Of a stretch of DNA of 64,000 bases, positions 11,901 through 23,405 are shown piece by piece. The translations under genes were made by a program, and so were the position numbers. The notes beneath the pieces were generated by a model, which was not told the DNA's origin, made no database searches, and was given only the letters and a program-made list of their open reading frames with translations. The stretch comes from Metellina segmentata (Eukaryota; Arthropoda; Arachnida; Araneae; Tetragnathidae): positions 130,113,453 to 130,177,452 of the forward strand of contig OX375872.1 in the NCBI GenBank assembly GCA_947359465.1. Reading direction: 5' to 3'. Position 1 is the stretch's first letter. Each line of letters begins with the position of its first letter.

Positions 11901-12689
11901 GAATGTCGCAACATCTTAACTCCTCTATGCTTAAACCCCCTTCTCAACCTTATGTCAGTAGATCTCTTTCAAACCCCACCTCCAGCATACCTAGAAAAAC
12001 GATCCTATATTTCTCCTCCAGCTCACAGGTGTGTTCAAGGGGAACAACAGCCACGGTCCCGGCATTTTTTTCAGAAAAAAGGTGCCACAATGCGAACTCG
12101 AACCGGGCGTTCCGTCTTCCGACTGGAACAGGCCCGATAATGGGCACCCAAAGGCCAAGGTATATTATGGGATTTATGCCCGGTCCTGAAGGTTTTATCT
12201 TTTCCATAATGGCGCGGAGGGGGAAATAACATCCCAAAGGCGAAGGAGGGATAACATCTTCGGCTTTAAGTAAAAAATTGCTCCGAAATCTGATAATTTA
12301 GGGTTGTTAGGCGAGAAAAGCGAAAATTGCTGAGAAAGAGTTAGAACATGTACCTTAATAAAATGTATCCAACATCACCCACTCGCCACACAGCATGGCC
12401 TCCGCACTATTGTGATAAATATGACCTTCCTCAAAAAGGGATAAAAATACATTCTCATGAGCAGAGATTTCGTTTTATTCAGGGGTTTTTTCTTCATTCA
12501 TCCCATACCTATGGCGAAAAAAGGCTGTGGCAAACCAGCAATCAAGAAAATGGACATTGGGAGGGAGGCAGGGCAAATGACGCAATCGCATTCAGCGTTA
12601 GCGGTCAATGCAGTCTGTTACATTGTGAATGGGGAATGGAAAGTGGAATAGTGTTGCAAAACGATCGCATTTGACGCCCAATGGCCACC
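11901..12689. other. unassigned, moderately GC-rich
   Basis: 11880-12240 is less AT-rich than its surroundings. Open frames of about 95-117 codons overlap on both strands with no recognised domain, and I make no gene call. Confidence 0.4.
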
Positions 12690-13460
12690 ACCTCATTCAA
12701 TTGTGGATTATGGCACCGCAGACCGCTTTTAGATTACTTTTTAATCTATTCCGAAGTTCGCCATTAGCCGGGTTTCAAAGTGGAAGGCTTGATGTCATGT
12801 CGAGGCTTTCACGTTCCGTAGATTTCATTTCCCCGGCATTGTATTCTATTCATTTATCGAATTCTTCTTCGAAGACGAAATGACGGATCGGTCTTCGAGA
12901 ATTACTATGGTTGATTGGGTTTTACGAAAAGCGATGGTAACTTTTAAAACATAAAAATCAAAACGAATTTAAAATTCAGTAATTTGCAATTTCAAATGAA
13001 AGGTAGGTATTTAATCAACTCAGTTTCAAATGAAATTGGTCGAGGCATAAAATCTAAACAAAGGTTATAAAATGGGTATTCGTGTTGAATAAAAATAAAT
13101 TTCTGAGTTTAGGTCTCCCAAAACGCTCTAAAGGTTGGATTTAAAATTGCATGTCGGATTTTAATCTATTCTGGAATTCGCTATGAGCTGTTTCGTAAGT
13201 GGAAAGTTTAATGACATGTTGAGCATTCCTTCTTTCATTTCTCAGCATTGTATTCCGATTGGTTTACGGAAGTCGTCTTAAAGATGGACCCAGCAGCAAT
13301 TTCTTCTTTTAAGAATTATTATTGTTGGTTGGTTTTTATAGTGCAAGGGCCATATTTGGTTAAGTCTCGCCTATACACAGGATAGGAAAATGTTAAACGT
13401 AAATCAACTCTAAAAATATAAAGTTCAGCAATGTGTGATTTCGAATTGAAATTAATAAAA
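12690..13460 (+). repeat. diverged tandem duplication, ~420-450 bp unit
   Basis: 'ttaatctatt-c-ga-ttcgc' at 12741 and 13161 (offset 420), the downstream 'ggcattgtattc' region, and 'ttcagtaatttgcaatttc' / 'ttcagcaatgtgtgatttc' mark two copies of one segment. A SINE B tail (13325-13385) follows the second copy's 'attattgttggttggttttt'. Confidence 0.7.
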
Positions 13461-14520
13461 AATTGCAAATGGTTTGTCTGGCTTGTAACTAGCTTCCTTG
13501 CATTTTGTTTTAACTACAACGTCAAGTGCTAACGAAACCACCGCATATATTATCAATTACCTCATAAATTGTACAACAACGCTTCAATAAACTATGAACT
13601 ATATCACTTGAACACAAATTGTATCCATATTGACGTACTTAAACATTTTAGAAAGTATTTCACTTATAAAAGATAATTTTTACTGAGCGTATAGTAAATC
13701 CGAAAGAGTACATTGCCCGCATAGCCTTCTCCCAATTTCCAGTCTTTGACACGGCAATTTCAAATAGACGTAGTCCAACGTCATTATTTGGATTGGTAGA
13801 GAAAGTCAAGTTATGAAGGTCACACTATTGATCACTTCATATTTACTTTTCACTTAGCTTAATATAAACACGTATAATTCTGCGAACTTCAGCCTTTTCA
13901 TAAATGGTTGAAGGCAAGATTATCAATACCAAATTGATTTAATGGATAAAGTAAAGATAAAAGCCTTTGTCCAACTCAACCTTAACTTATTTATCGATCT
14001 CAGAGCTTCTAGTTTTCTCGACTCATAAAGGGCTGATATATTGACCACTTAAGGCGACCTGGTTCTGAAAAAGTCGCCAATCTTAAACAAGTTAATCACA
14101 CATAAATTGGTATCTGCGAAATGAAACAAAAAAAAAAAAGACTCCGCATGTGGCAATTGAAAGCTGATCAATTTACAACAAGAAAAAATAACACGATACA
14201 ATGCGAAAGATAAATGCTCAGTGTCAGAAAAGCTTTCACTGACAGAAAAAATAAAAGATCTAACGATGCATATATTTTAGAGGAAAAATTAAGAAAGCAA
14301 AAAAACAGCGCCGAAACAACTGCTCTAATAGCTGATCGCAAAGAATAAAAAGAAAATCCCTTTTTAAAAGCTTAACTGCATTAGCGAACAATTTGGCACA
14401 GGCTCAATAGTCAATAATAAATAGTCTTTTGCTTCGTCTCTTGTCAGCGCATGATGCCGACCAAGAGAAATTGGGACGTTAACGGAATTATTCCCAAGAC
14501 CATGCTTGGTTTTTGGCCTG
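13461..14520. other. unassigned AT-rich sequence
   Basis: I see nothing recognisable. Confidence 0.5.
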
Positions 14521-14524
14521 TGAA

Positions 14525-14870
14525 ATTGTAGGTTAGATTTTATGGCGCAAGAGTCAAGTTGTACCAAACACAAGAGGCAACGTCATGCAATAGATGGTTG
14601 GGTCTTATGGGGCGATGGCGTTACTTGGTCAAATACAAGACATACAACGTCAACAAATGGTGATTAGTTGGGTATTATGACGCAAGGGGCCATATTTGAC
14701 CAAAAAGACAGATAACGTCAAGTAATGGTTGGTTGACTTTTATGATACAAGGGTCATGTTACCTATTTACAAAACAACGTCAATTAATGGTTGGGTTTTA
14801 TAGCTAGAGGATCATATTTGATAAAGCATATCAAGTAATGGACATACACACAAAGAACTTGAGATTCCTG
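14525..14870 (-). repeat. SINE B tail array (five short modules)
   Basis: Modules beginning 'ggttgggttttatgg' (variants) start near 14531, 14595, 14669, 14730 and 14794, so the spacing is 60-75 bp. Each ends with 'caacgtcaa-taatgg' and the next begins in the same bases. Only the last continues into 'ggacatacacacaaagaa'. No head follows. Confidence 0.8.
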
Positions 14871-15725
14871 CCCCCTACTGCATTGTTCTAATAAAATTTA
14901 AAGAACTGACATTAAACACCCAATTGATTAAAGGAGTTAAATGAAATCTTTGAGGAATGGGGAAAGGGGGAAGTAAGGGATACCCTCTTCCGCATACCAA
15001 ACATTATTTAACTCATTTGGATTTAATTCATCTCGTTTTATTTTACACTTAAATTTATCTTGAGATCATCAGATTTCTTTGTTGCAGATAAAGCTATCAG
15101 GTTCTTAGCTCCTCACGCCAACAAACTCTACGTCGGCTATTCATAGGAAGAGTGAAAATGCTACGAAAACGTGAAAAAGACGTCATGGGGAATAAAATAT
15201 AAGCCCTCCAAGTAAACTCAAATTAAGTTGGTTCAATTTTTTTTTATCCTAGATTGGTGAGATACGCAACATGTGCACACAATACACATTCGTAACGTTA
15301 CTAATCGAGGGTTAATCTCACAACGTTTCTAATCTAGGGCAACGTTACAAATGTATAGATATACTGATTAACATAAGTAAAAGACTATCTTTAATTACTT
15401 GACAAAGGTTACTTATTATTTATTAATATTTAAGATGTTGGTTTACAGTTGGGGTTAACCAAACATTAGAACTAGTTTTTTTCATTAGTTTAGTGTTGGT
15501 TAAACATTGACTTCTTGGATATTAATTTTGTGACTAGGTTATGTTCAATTTTAGATAATAATCAATGTAGAACAGCATTTCTAAACCTTTGGTTGAGTTA
15601 GTTCTCATGCTCTAATACAATTATTCAGTCACTTGAAATTCCCAAGACTCGTGAAAAATTATAAATGTTACTACTACAAGGTTGGACACCCGTCTCAAGA
15701 TTTAAGTTACGTAAATGAAAAAATT
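14871..15725. other. unassigned; short local repeat at 15290-15355
   Basis: The string 'aacgttactaatc-agggttaatctcac' recurs in shortened form three times at 15290-15355. Otherwise nothing is recognised. Confidence 0.5.
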
Positions 15726-15727
15726 AT

Positions 15728-15845
15728 AAGTTGGTTGGATTTAATGGCACTGGGATTATTGACCATGCTGCGCAAAACATAAGACAGAAATACACCCAAA
15801 ATAAGTTACAGGAATCAAACCTCCGCCGCCTTTAACTCGCATTTT
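15728..15845 (-). mobile_element. SINE B with head remnant
   Basis: 'gttggttggatttaatggca' starts the tail. 'agacagaaatacaccca', 'aggaatcaaacctccgccgc' and 'aactcgcattt' lead into the tRNA-like head on the minus strand. Confidence 0.7.
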
Positions 15846-15847
15846 CT

Positions 15848-15896
15848 AATCCTATAATTTTCTGGGATCACTATGGCTTCAGAAAATTATAGGATT
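15848..15896. repeat. perfect 17-bp hairpin
   Basis: Bases 15848-15864 (aatcctataattttctg) are the exact reverse complement of 15880-15896, with a 15-nt loop. It lies directly at the end of a SINE B head. Confidence 0.85.
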
Positions 15897-16309
15897 TATG
15901 AAGATAGTAAAATTAAACAGAGGGAATTTCATTTCGTGAATGATTTATTTCATTGAATCCCATCGCGTACAAGACAGTACCCACGTACCATCAAAGTAAA
16001 ACCTCTGATGTAGAACATTCACGGGTAATAGAAGAAACCTAGTTTCCCCCAGTTTCTTGGAGGTGCAGTATTCTATATCTTGCTATTAATCTCACTATAG
16101 CTAAAAACACTGGTACGAGGGTTTTCGCTTCGTTGGATAGTATTAAACCCCTTACTGGAATTAATGATTAATTGCGTACAAACACGCTACTAATAGACGA
16201 ACGAACAGTGGCTTTGATTGCAACCTCCCGTACCAATATTTGAAGAACCAAATCAAACGTGTTGATTTTAAAGCAATGGAGCAAAACGCCGGCGTTGAAC
16301 TTTAATGAA

Positions 16310-16880
16310 TATTAGCATACTGACAACAGTGCTATGCTGGTATTCGATACGATATCGAATGCCATGACATAAGTTTGATGTTCAGCAAAGCCTAGTACCT
16401 AATTTAGTAATACAGGGGGTAAAAACTCATGAGTCACTATACACAACTGTTTCCAACGTGGTTGAAATGCCAATCTACCACCATATTACCGACTTACTTG
16501 GAAAATGAACCACATAAATGGGAATGAGGGGCATTTGCTACTAACATGACATCGAATATCAAAACATCAGTTTAGTTGTGTTTAGTATAACTTTATGTAC
16601 TACAGCGAGTTAAGAAACTCACAACTGGCCAAGCCCAACTGTGTTCCAACATGGTTGAAATGATAATTTGATAAACAAAAATTTACAACTCCAAACCGGT
16701 GAGTTATTTGAAAAAAAATGTACTGTGTTTAGCATAACCTAGTACCTTAAGAACTGCAACGTGTACGAAAATTCACGACATGCCAAACACAACTGTTTTC
16801 AACGTGGTTGAAATGTAAATCTACCCTCAAATTACCGACTGCGAATTGGTGAGTTTTATTTAAAAAACAAGTCAACTCAT
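16310..16880 (+). repeat. satellite-like array, three units of ~150-190 bp
   Basis: 'caactgttt-ccaacgtggttgaaatg' starts at 16444, 16636 and 16790. The accompanying blocks 'gtttagcataacctagtacc' and 'ccgactgcgaattggtgagtt' are in the same order. A partial unit precedes the first. Confidence 0.8.
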
Positions 16881-17694
16881 AGAATTGAAGGACACGGCCA
16901 GGTAATTGAAACTAGAAATTTACCGGAACTTTCATTATTTTTAGTAGAATTTTCAAACTTTGAACCACATCAATTAAAACTTACTATATACCTCAGGAAG
17001 TTCCGCAATCAAAGTTCACATACCGTCAGCGTATTGTGGTATCGCCTCTACCATCAGGGCAGCTGTCTTCAAGTGTCAAAAATGTACCGAATCACCTCTT
17101 AGATATAATAATCCGTCAGAAACCAGTGCTCGTGACGAAACAGATGACTTCCTACTATACCTTTTTACCCCAGAATGATAGATATCGTCTTAATCCCTCT
17201 TACTATGCCGGTCTTTTTTAAAAGGGCATCTATCTTTCCTCGCAATCAGCTCTACAGCTGGGCATTTTTTACGGCATTCAACTTTTAATCTTTGTCCTTC
17301 TGTTCCAGAAATCATGTCCTGACACATGTTTCCAGGCGCTTTCATAACTCACTTTTATGAAAAACTATCAATCCGGTAGGCTGCGTTTTGTTCCCGCGGC
17401 CACCATCAAATAAACTGTTTTTTTGTAGTCCCCAGTTTGTCGGCTTAGAGCTGTATTTTATGAGAAGTGGTTTGGAGTCGTCACGCTTCTACATGCCTAA
17501 AAAACTAAAGTTTTTTTTTTATTGAAGAACGCAAGGGAAAGGCAAAGATGGTAGAAGGAATCGCATGCAATCCAAATCGGTAGTATCTGGTCAAATAATT
17601 ATGCATTTCAACGGATTTTGTTCGCATTGGGAGATATGTTCAAAATTAAACAAGAAGCTTTTTTTCCTCCAAACGCAAATATTGTAAAAAAAAA
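16881..17694. other. unassigned sequence
   Basis: I see nothing recognisable apart from T-runs near 17510. Confidence 0.5.
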
Positions 17695-17927
17695 AGGCGA
17701 AATACATGCAGCTTGACAGGAATCTTTTATAAAATACTGAACTAATTAAAAATGTAATGCGTACAAATATATCCGTAATACCCATCAGAATAACATTTCT
17801 AATAATTTGAAATTATACCAACACAACTCCTAAAGAAAAAAAAATCCAATTTTTGATTTTGCTACTTGGTGAATCAATCGTGGATTAAGTTTTGCTAACA
17901 ATTGAAGAACCAAGCTTCGAGAACCTT
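17695..17927 (+). repeat. satellite unit interrupted by Tc1-like element
   Basis: The blocks 'taatacccatcag', 'ataccaacacaactcct' and 'gctacttggtga-tcaatcgtgga-taagttttgc' match the repeats downstream at 18954-19345. The match ends near 17927, where transposon sequence begins. Confidence 0.75.
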
Positions 17928-18953
17928 CAATCGTTGGCGTAATGCAGAAACGTAGCGATTTATCCGACGTCCAAAAGGGCATGATTATTGGCTTTCGGGC
18001 CAAGGGTGGAAGCATTTCGGAAACGGCTAATATTGGGAACTGTTCGCGTACCGCCGTGGTAAAAGTATTACGCGCATGGCAAAATGGCACTATCCAAAAT
18101 CAGCGGTGTGGTACATGTGATGCACCACGGGCTATAGATGACAGATGCGTTCGGGCGAATAGACGTGAAACTGTTGAGCAACTGACCGCCCAGATGAACC
18201 AAGGGGCTACCAAGAGTGTATCCTCAACAACGGTTCAGCGAACGTTGCTGCGCATGGGCCTCCGTAGCAGACGCCTGGTTAATGCACCTATGCTGACTGC
18301 TGTTCATCGGCGACGAAGGCTGGAATTTGCACGCCAGTACCGCAACTGGACGTCCACAGAGTGGCTTTTTCCGATGAATCACGTTTTATGATCCATCGGA
18401 CAGATGGACGTTGGCGTATACGGCGTGAAACGTCTGAAAGCAAACACCCTGCAACAGTTGCCGGAAGGATCCAGCATTATGTTTGGGGAATGTTTTCCTG
18501 GCATTCACTGGGTGCACTCAGCATTGTGGAAGGCACGATGGATCAGCACAAGTACGCATCTGTCCTTGCGGACCATGTCCACCCCTACATGCGAATTATT
18601 TTTCCTCAGAACGATGACATCTAACAGCAGGACAATGCGAGGTGCCATACAGCTTGCAGTGTATGTGCGTGGTTCGAAGAGCACCAGGATGAGTTTACCG
18701 TACTCCCCTGGTCAGCAAACTCACCGGATTTAAACCCAATCGAGAATCTGTGGGACCACCTCGATCGGGTTGTTCGCGCCATGGATCCTCAACCACGTAA
18801 TCTAGCGCAGCTGGCCACGGCACGGCTCAACATCCCAGTGAACACCTTCAGAAACCTAATTGACTCTCTTCCTGCACGTCTCGCAGCGGTCCGCTCTGCC
18901 AAAGGTGGTTATTCTGGCTTTTGACAGGTGGTCACATTAATGTGACTGGACTA
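17928..18953 (+). mobile_element. degraded Tc1-like transposon, left end missing
   Basis: The right end keeps a terminal region with the perfect 16-bp palindrome GTCACATTAATGTGAC at 18931-18946, followed by 'tggacta'. The matching left inverted repeat is absent: satellite sequence runs to within about 15 bp of the transposase start. The element is therefore 5'-deleted and cannot move by itself. Satellite copies on both sides show that it entered an existing tandem array. Confidence 0.8.
17942..18924 (+). pseudogene. Tc1-like DD36E transposase, frameshifted
   Basis: The protein would cut and join transposon ends in the nucleus. The N-terminal part (17942-18360) has the paired helix-turn-helix DNA-binding region of Tc1 transposases (DLSDVQKGMIIGF...; TTVQRTLLRMGLRSRR). 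The frame then changes near 18355-18361, apparently through a small deletion between similar 'agagtgg' strings, and continues as VAFSDESRF (first D, codon 18373). An in-frame TAA at 18622 precedes QQDNARCH (second D, 18631), and SPDLNPIENLWD holds the E (18742). There are 36 residues between the second D and the E, against 34 in classic Tc1, matching the DD36E group described as Incomer. It ends at a TGA at 18922-18924. One frameshift plus one stop means it is inactive. Confidence 0.9.
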
Positions 18954-19345
18954 TGTATTATATCTGTAATACCATGGCACATCAACACAGTATTTCTAAC
19001 TTGAGGCCATATTTACACAACCAACACTAAGACACTTCAGACAATATCCAATTCCAGAAACTGCTACTTGGTGAACCAATCGTGGACTAAGTTTTGCCTA
19101 TAATTAATTCACCTAGCTTCAAAAACCTTCTATACGAGTCTTAAGATTAGCTTTATCAAAGCCACGCTGAATAGCAAGATTAATGTATACAAACAGATTG
19201 CAACTACTGAAGGAATTTTCCATAAACTGCTGTATGCAGACAAAAAGCAATGCAAACTAACATATCCATAATACCCATCAGCACAATCTCTTTAATAATC
19301 TTAGGTCATACCAACACAACTCCTACAGACAATATCCAATTATGA
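18954..19345 (+). repeat. satellite units flanking the Tc1-like element
   Basis: Two further copies follow the transposon. The 'taatacc' landmark recurs near 18965 and 19270 (about 305 bp apart), and 'gacaatatccaatt' and 'gctacttggtgaaccaatcg' recur in the same order as at 17695-17927. Confidence 0.75.
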
Positions 19346-19915
19346 AATACTGGAACGGCGAAGTACAGAAACAGCGCGACAGCTCGTAAATGATAATATA
19401 GACATTACCGTGAAGAATTCTTTATCTGGGGGATTCATTCATTATTTTTAAAGCATCATCAGTTACGATAAACATTGCTCACGACAATATTTCACATAAC
19501 GTCGCTGTGTAAATATGCAGCATCCACCGCATGGTACATCCCACCGTTTTGGCCCTGCCGTCAAACGCTACAATGGCAGCCGGAATTTCCAATTTTCTTC
19601 AATTCCAGAGAATTATTGTCGGGCGCGATAATCGCTCTCGAAAACTGGAAAATTGAGATGCGCATAATAGAGGCTTTGAAGCGACAAAGTGTGAAAGAGA
19701 AAAATAGCGAGGCTCCGGTTTCCTCGAAGCGGTTCATTTTTCAAAGGAAAACACGACGTTAGGAATGGTAATGTATTGAAAATTCATCTGGGCCCCGAAT
19801 GGTAGTTTTTAATTTGATATTTATGTAGCCCGCCAGTGGCATGAACGGGTGAAGGCGGAGCTCTTGCAGAAGTGGTACAATAGAAGCGCTTAGTTGTGAG
19901 CCGACTCTCGCGTTT
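19346..19915. other. unassigned sequence
   Basis: I see nothing recognisable. A 95-codon open frame at 19475-19762 lacks any known domain. Confidence 0.45.
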
Positions 19916-19917
19916 AT

Positions 19918-20325
19918 GATGGTTGGATTCTTGTGGCACAGGGGCCTTATTTGGTCAAGCTGGGCCAGATACAAGACAGACAACAGCAAATGATGGATAC
20001 ACAATATACAAAGAGTCTTGGCTGGTTGGGTTTTATTGGCGCAAGGACCACATTTGGCCGAGCTATGCAAAACACAAGACAAACAACGTCATAACGTCAT
20101 CTATAGGACATGCACACACAAGGAACGTTTTGCTTAGTTAGGTTTCATGGTGCAAGGGCAATATTTGTCCATCTGCGAAAAACACATGCCAGGCATCATC
20201 AACTAAAGGACATACCCACAGTGGAAGTTTTGTTTGTCTTATGGCGCAAGGACAATATTTCATAAAGCTGCAAAAAACACAACACAGAGAACGTCAATTA
20301 ATAGACACTAGCCGCAAAGACAAAG
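19918..20325 (-). repeat. SINE B tail array (four modules)
   Basis: Modules start near 19920, 20025, 20140 and 20225. Each has 'tt-ttggcgcaagg-c-atttgg', 'acacaagaca' and 'aacgtca'. The last ends at 20325, beside the perfect hairpin at 20328. Confidence 0.75.
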
Positions 20326-20327
20326 CA

Positions 20328-20368
20328 CTATTACACACCGCCGGCTAGCGCTCGGCGGTGTGTAATAG
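20328..20368. repeat. perfect GC-rich 16-bp hairpin
   Basis: CTATTACACACCGCCG (20328-20343) pairs exactly with 20353-20368 around a 9-nt loop (gctagcgct). A third partial arm 'ttacacaccg' lies at 20385-20394. The stem is far more GC-rich than its surroundings. It could be an inverted pair of transposon ends or a Helitron-like hairpin, but no CTRR end follows. Confidence 0.85.
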
Positions 20369-20394
20369 CGTTTTTAAAACTTTTTTACACACCG

Positions 20395-20746
20395 TAATTA
20401 AACATGTTTTGATTTGTATATTTTATTTATTTTTATGAAACAATTCTTCAAATCTTTGCGTATTCAATCAAATATTTAAGGAAAGTTGGTCGAAATATAC
20501 ATATACCACTACAAAATTACCCATGTCTAGTGATATTTTGCAGGAAATAGACATATCATTAAATTCTAACTCCTAAATAATATTTCTGTTATAGGTATTA
20601 TACCGAAACACATAATGCAAACAAAAATTCCAATCCCTGAAAAAATGCAAAATTCTGAAAAAAAGACATGTACGTATCTATTCAAACGTGTTGAATTTCG
20701 ACTTCCTTCGACAGCAAGAATTCAAAATATCTGGGTTATTTTATTT
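20395..20746. other. unassigned AT-rich sequence
   Basis: I see nothing recognisable. Confidence 0.5.
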
Positions 20747-20914
20747 ACTTTGATTGTTGCCATTCGACGATACACAAATAACGTTGATTTCGGGTCCACG
20801 TACGTTAGTGTTTTATATATATAGAAGATTACTTTGATTGTTGCCATTCGACGATACACAAATAACGTCGATTTCGGGTCCACGTACGTTAGTGTTTTAT
20901 ATATATATATAGAT
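20747..20914 (+). repeat. recent 84-bp tandem duplication
   Basis: The segment starting 'actttgattgttgccattcg' at 20747 is repeated at 20831 with about one mismatch, ending each time in 'gttagtgttttatatata'. A related single copy lies at 37640-37705, so the unit belongs to a dispersed repeat. Confidence 0.9.
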
Positions 20915-20929
20915 GCCAAGGGAAAATTT

Positions 20930-21200
20930 TGGTTAGTTAGGTTTCAAGGCATAAAGGTCTTATTTGCCCAAGCAGCCGCAAAACACAAGAGAAGTACCGT
21001 CAAGTAAAGGACATATACACATGGAAAGGCTTTGTTGTTTGGGTTTTATGGAGCAAAAGCCAAATGTAGCTGAGCTGCGGAAAATACGAGACAGGCAACA
21101 TAGACAGGTTATAGACATTACTGATAGAGGGACAAGAATCAGTCTGCACCTTTTGCAACTCTCAATTTGCTATCGCAGTAGGCGAACTGAGAGTCACTGA
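20930..21200 (-). mobile_element. SINE B with two tail modules and a head
   Basis: Tails start at about 20930 and 21030. The second continues through 'ttactgatagagg' and 'tctgcaccttttgcaactc' into the tRNA-like end 'gctatcgcagtaggcg'. It shows tail-tail-head order in one copy. Confidence 0.7.
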
Positions 21201-22435
21201 ATCGTCTACATGCCTAAATTGGATTAACGGCTTGAAGTTTCCTGGTATAAATCTTTTCAGTAATTTCTAATACATATGAAATTAATGAAATAAAAATATA
21301 TAAATATTAGATGGATGTGAAAGATGGCGAACAAATCTAACGCCAACAAATTAATATGAAAAAGCTGAAATTTTTCAGTCGTGAAAATCCCCTGTCGAAT
21401 CGACTTCCATCAAAATACACTAACAATATTTCGATTAATTTCATAACTCGCAGCATAGAAGACGAAAAATTATTTAAAAAAAGCACTGCAAAGATTTTGC
21501 TTGGATTGGATTATCACCGGGCTCGCCCGATCCTCTGACCTTTTCCCCGAATTCGCCCCTGCGATCGCCGATAAGAGAAGGGAAGATTAACGCAACTCGA
21601 GCGCATTCAAAATATTTCTAATTCCAAGATCAATATTTGTCTGCATTCAATCGTCGCCTGAGCCCACCAACAAACGAACTGTGATGACATCTTTCTCAAA
21701 AATCCGTCCCCTCGAAGCGAAATAACTGTAATGACTTTTAAAAAGACAGCAATTTCACACCCCTCCGATTCATTAAATCTTCATTCATTTTGATAAGTGC
21801 GCAACTCCCGCCCCAGAAACCGTCCCAATCAGAACACAATTTAAAAACCAGCAAACGAAAGCGGAATTCGAAAAACGGGGGAAACTCGACGGAAAAAATC
21901 CCTAATTAACCAGGGGAGGTACTAGAGGCAAAAAAGTGTCCAGGTCTTAATCGAAAGGGTGGCTTCTTCACCTGCTAAATTGCAAGTGAGCAATTTCCGC
22001 CCACGTCTGACAGCAGCTGCAAGGAGAAGTCGGTGCCATTTGTCACATTTCTCGTCATCGAGGGTAATTAAAGACGATTTCTGTGGTGCCCGACCCCTTC
22101 TGTAACCCCCTTCCCCAAGTCCACCCTCTGGATGAGTCACCGGCGGGAGTTGTGATCCTGAACAGTGACCCCATACAGCTTCCCATGGCACAGGCTGACC
22201 CCCACTCCTCCCCTTGACATTTTGCCCATATGGGACTTTCCCCCGACGTGGACCCCTATTCTTTACCCTCTTCTGGAAATCGAGAGAGGGGCATCCATGC
22301 TTAACCACCTCCCTACGAAAGGGGGACCCAAAGGGAGACATTGCTAGAGCCTTTCCGCAGCGAAGGCAAGGTCATCTCAATTCTGAAACTCCCTCCTATA
22401 TTGTGCAGGGCTGTTTCTTTTTGCTGTGGAGGAGG
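21201..22435. other. unassigned, with GC-richer block 21900-22400
   Basis: The GC-richer block holds overlapping open frames of 139 codons (minus, 21922-22341) and 128 codons (plus, 22214-22600). The predicted proteins show no domain I recognise. It could be a host exon or regulatory block, but I cannot support that. Confidence 0.35.
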
Positions 22436-22439
22436 AATT

Positions 22440-22818
22440 ATTTCCGACTCGATTGTACTAAGGATTGGCGTACATATGGCGTATGCGTAGTCCGCAATCG
22501 GTCGAGGTTGGTCCAGTTGATTCCTATTCACATGCGAAATAACTCGCAATTGCAGTATTCCACTCAGCATCGAACGATTAAGACTGTTTTACATCACTAA
22601 ATTGTACCAAAGTTTGGGATTGTACTATGGCATAGCCCGCAATCTTTCATTGTTGGTCTACTCGAATGCGAGTAAATGTCCAGTTTTAATAATTGGGACA
22701 ATGTTTTACGTCACTGTATTGTACCAACGTTTATGATTGTACAATGGCGTAGCCCACAATCGGTCGAATTCCATTGGTCTCTAGCCGATGAAGATAACTC
22801 GCAATTACTAATTACTAG
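22440..22818 (+). repeat. tandem array, ~130-bp unit, left part
   Basis: The blocks 'attgtaccaa-gttt--gattgtac', 'atggcatagcccgcaatc' and 'ataactcgcaatta' recur in order three times. The array is interrupted at 22819 by a LINE-like insertion and resumes at 23406. Confidence 0.7.
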
Positions 22819-23405
22819 CAGTACCCGCATGGCGTTGCCCGTGACAAAGTTATGCTTTTAGAATGTCAACCTCACTGATACCGACAAAACCAAATAAAAC
22901 AGAAAAAAATAAAAAAAATTGCATAAAGGATGAAAAATTAAATATCGATATACTTTTTAATTTGGTTTAGCCATTTAAGACTTTTTTAAAAGTAATAAGT
23001 TATACTTGTAAAAAAGTAACAATACAACCTGAAAAGAATGACTGCACTGGACCGTGACTCAAATGAAACAGAATGTTAATTCTTACAATTTACAATTCGT
23101 TATGAAAGGAAAAAAAATAAAAGAACCAATGAAATCAAAGAAATCCGATTTCACTCCAGTAGCAGTCCGTGACGTCATTGGAAACTTGGCGTGCGTTCAA
23201 ATGAAGAAACGCAACGAGAAAAAAGCTCTACAAAAGAAGTGCTAGGGAAAACAAAAAAATTCATTTCAAAATGTTCTAGATTCAACTTTAAAATTCGGGC
23301 TTCCAGGGCCATTGAGTCACTTTTAGGACTACCTGTGTGCCAAATTTCATGACTGCAAGTGCTATAGATTCGTCTTGACACCTCACACACAAACTCTCTA
23401 TAATA
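22819..23405 (+). mobile_element. LINE-like 3' tail insertion
   Basis: It begins with 'gtacccgcatggcgttgccc' and ends with 'caaatttcatgactgcaagt...acacacaaactctctataatag'. This resembles the 3' regions of RTE/CR1-type LINEs, which often carry 'gcgttgccc' and a 'caaatttca...' terminus with an AT-rich microsatellite end. It splits a tandem array, so it is an insertion. 'tagcag' stands at both edges. No reverse transcriptase is included, and the assignment to a clade is uncertain. Confidence 0.5.

Noticed and set aside
20328..20370. Helitron 3' end
   Set aside because: The hairpin is present, but no CTRR terminus follows within the expected short distance and no 5' TC end was found.
21922..22341. 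139-codon minus-strand open frame in a GC-richer block
   Set aside because: No recognisable domain, a competing plus-strand frame, and no splice or start evidence that I can rely on. Kept only as a note.
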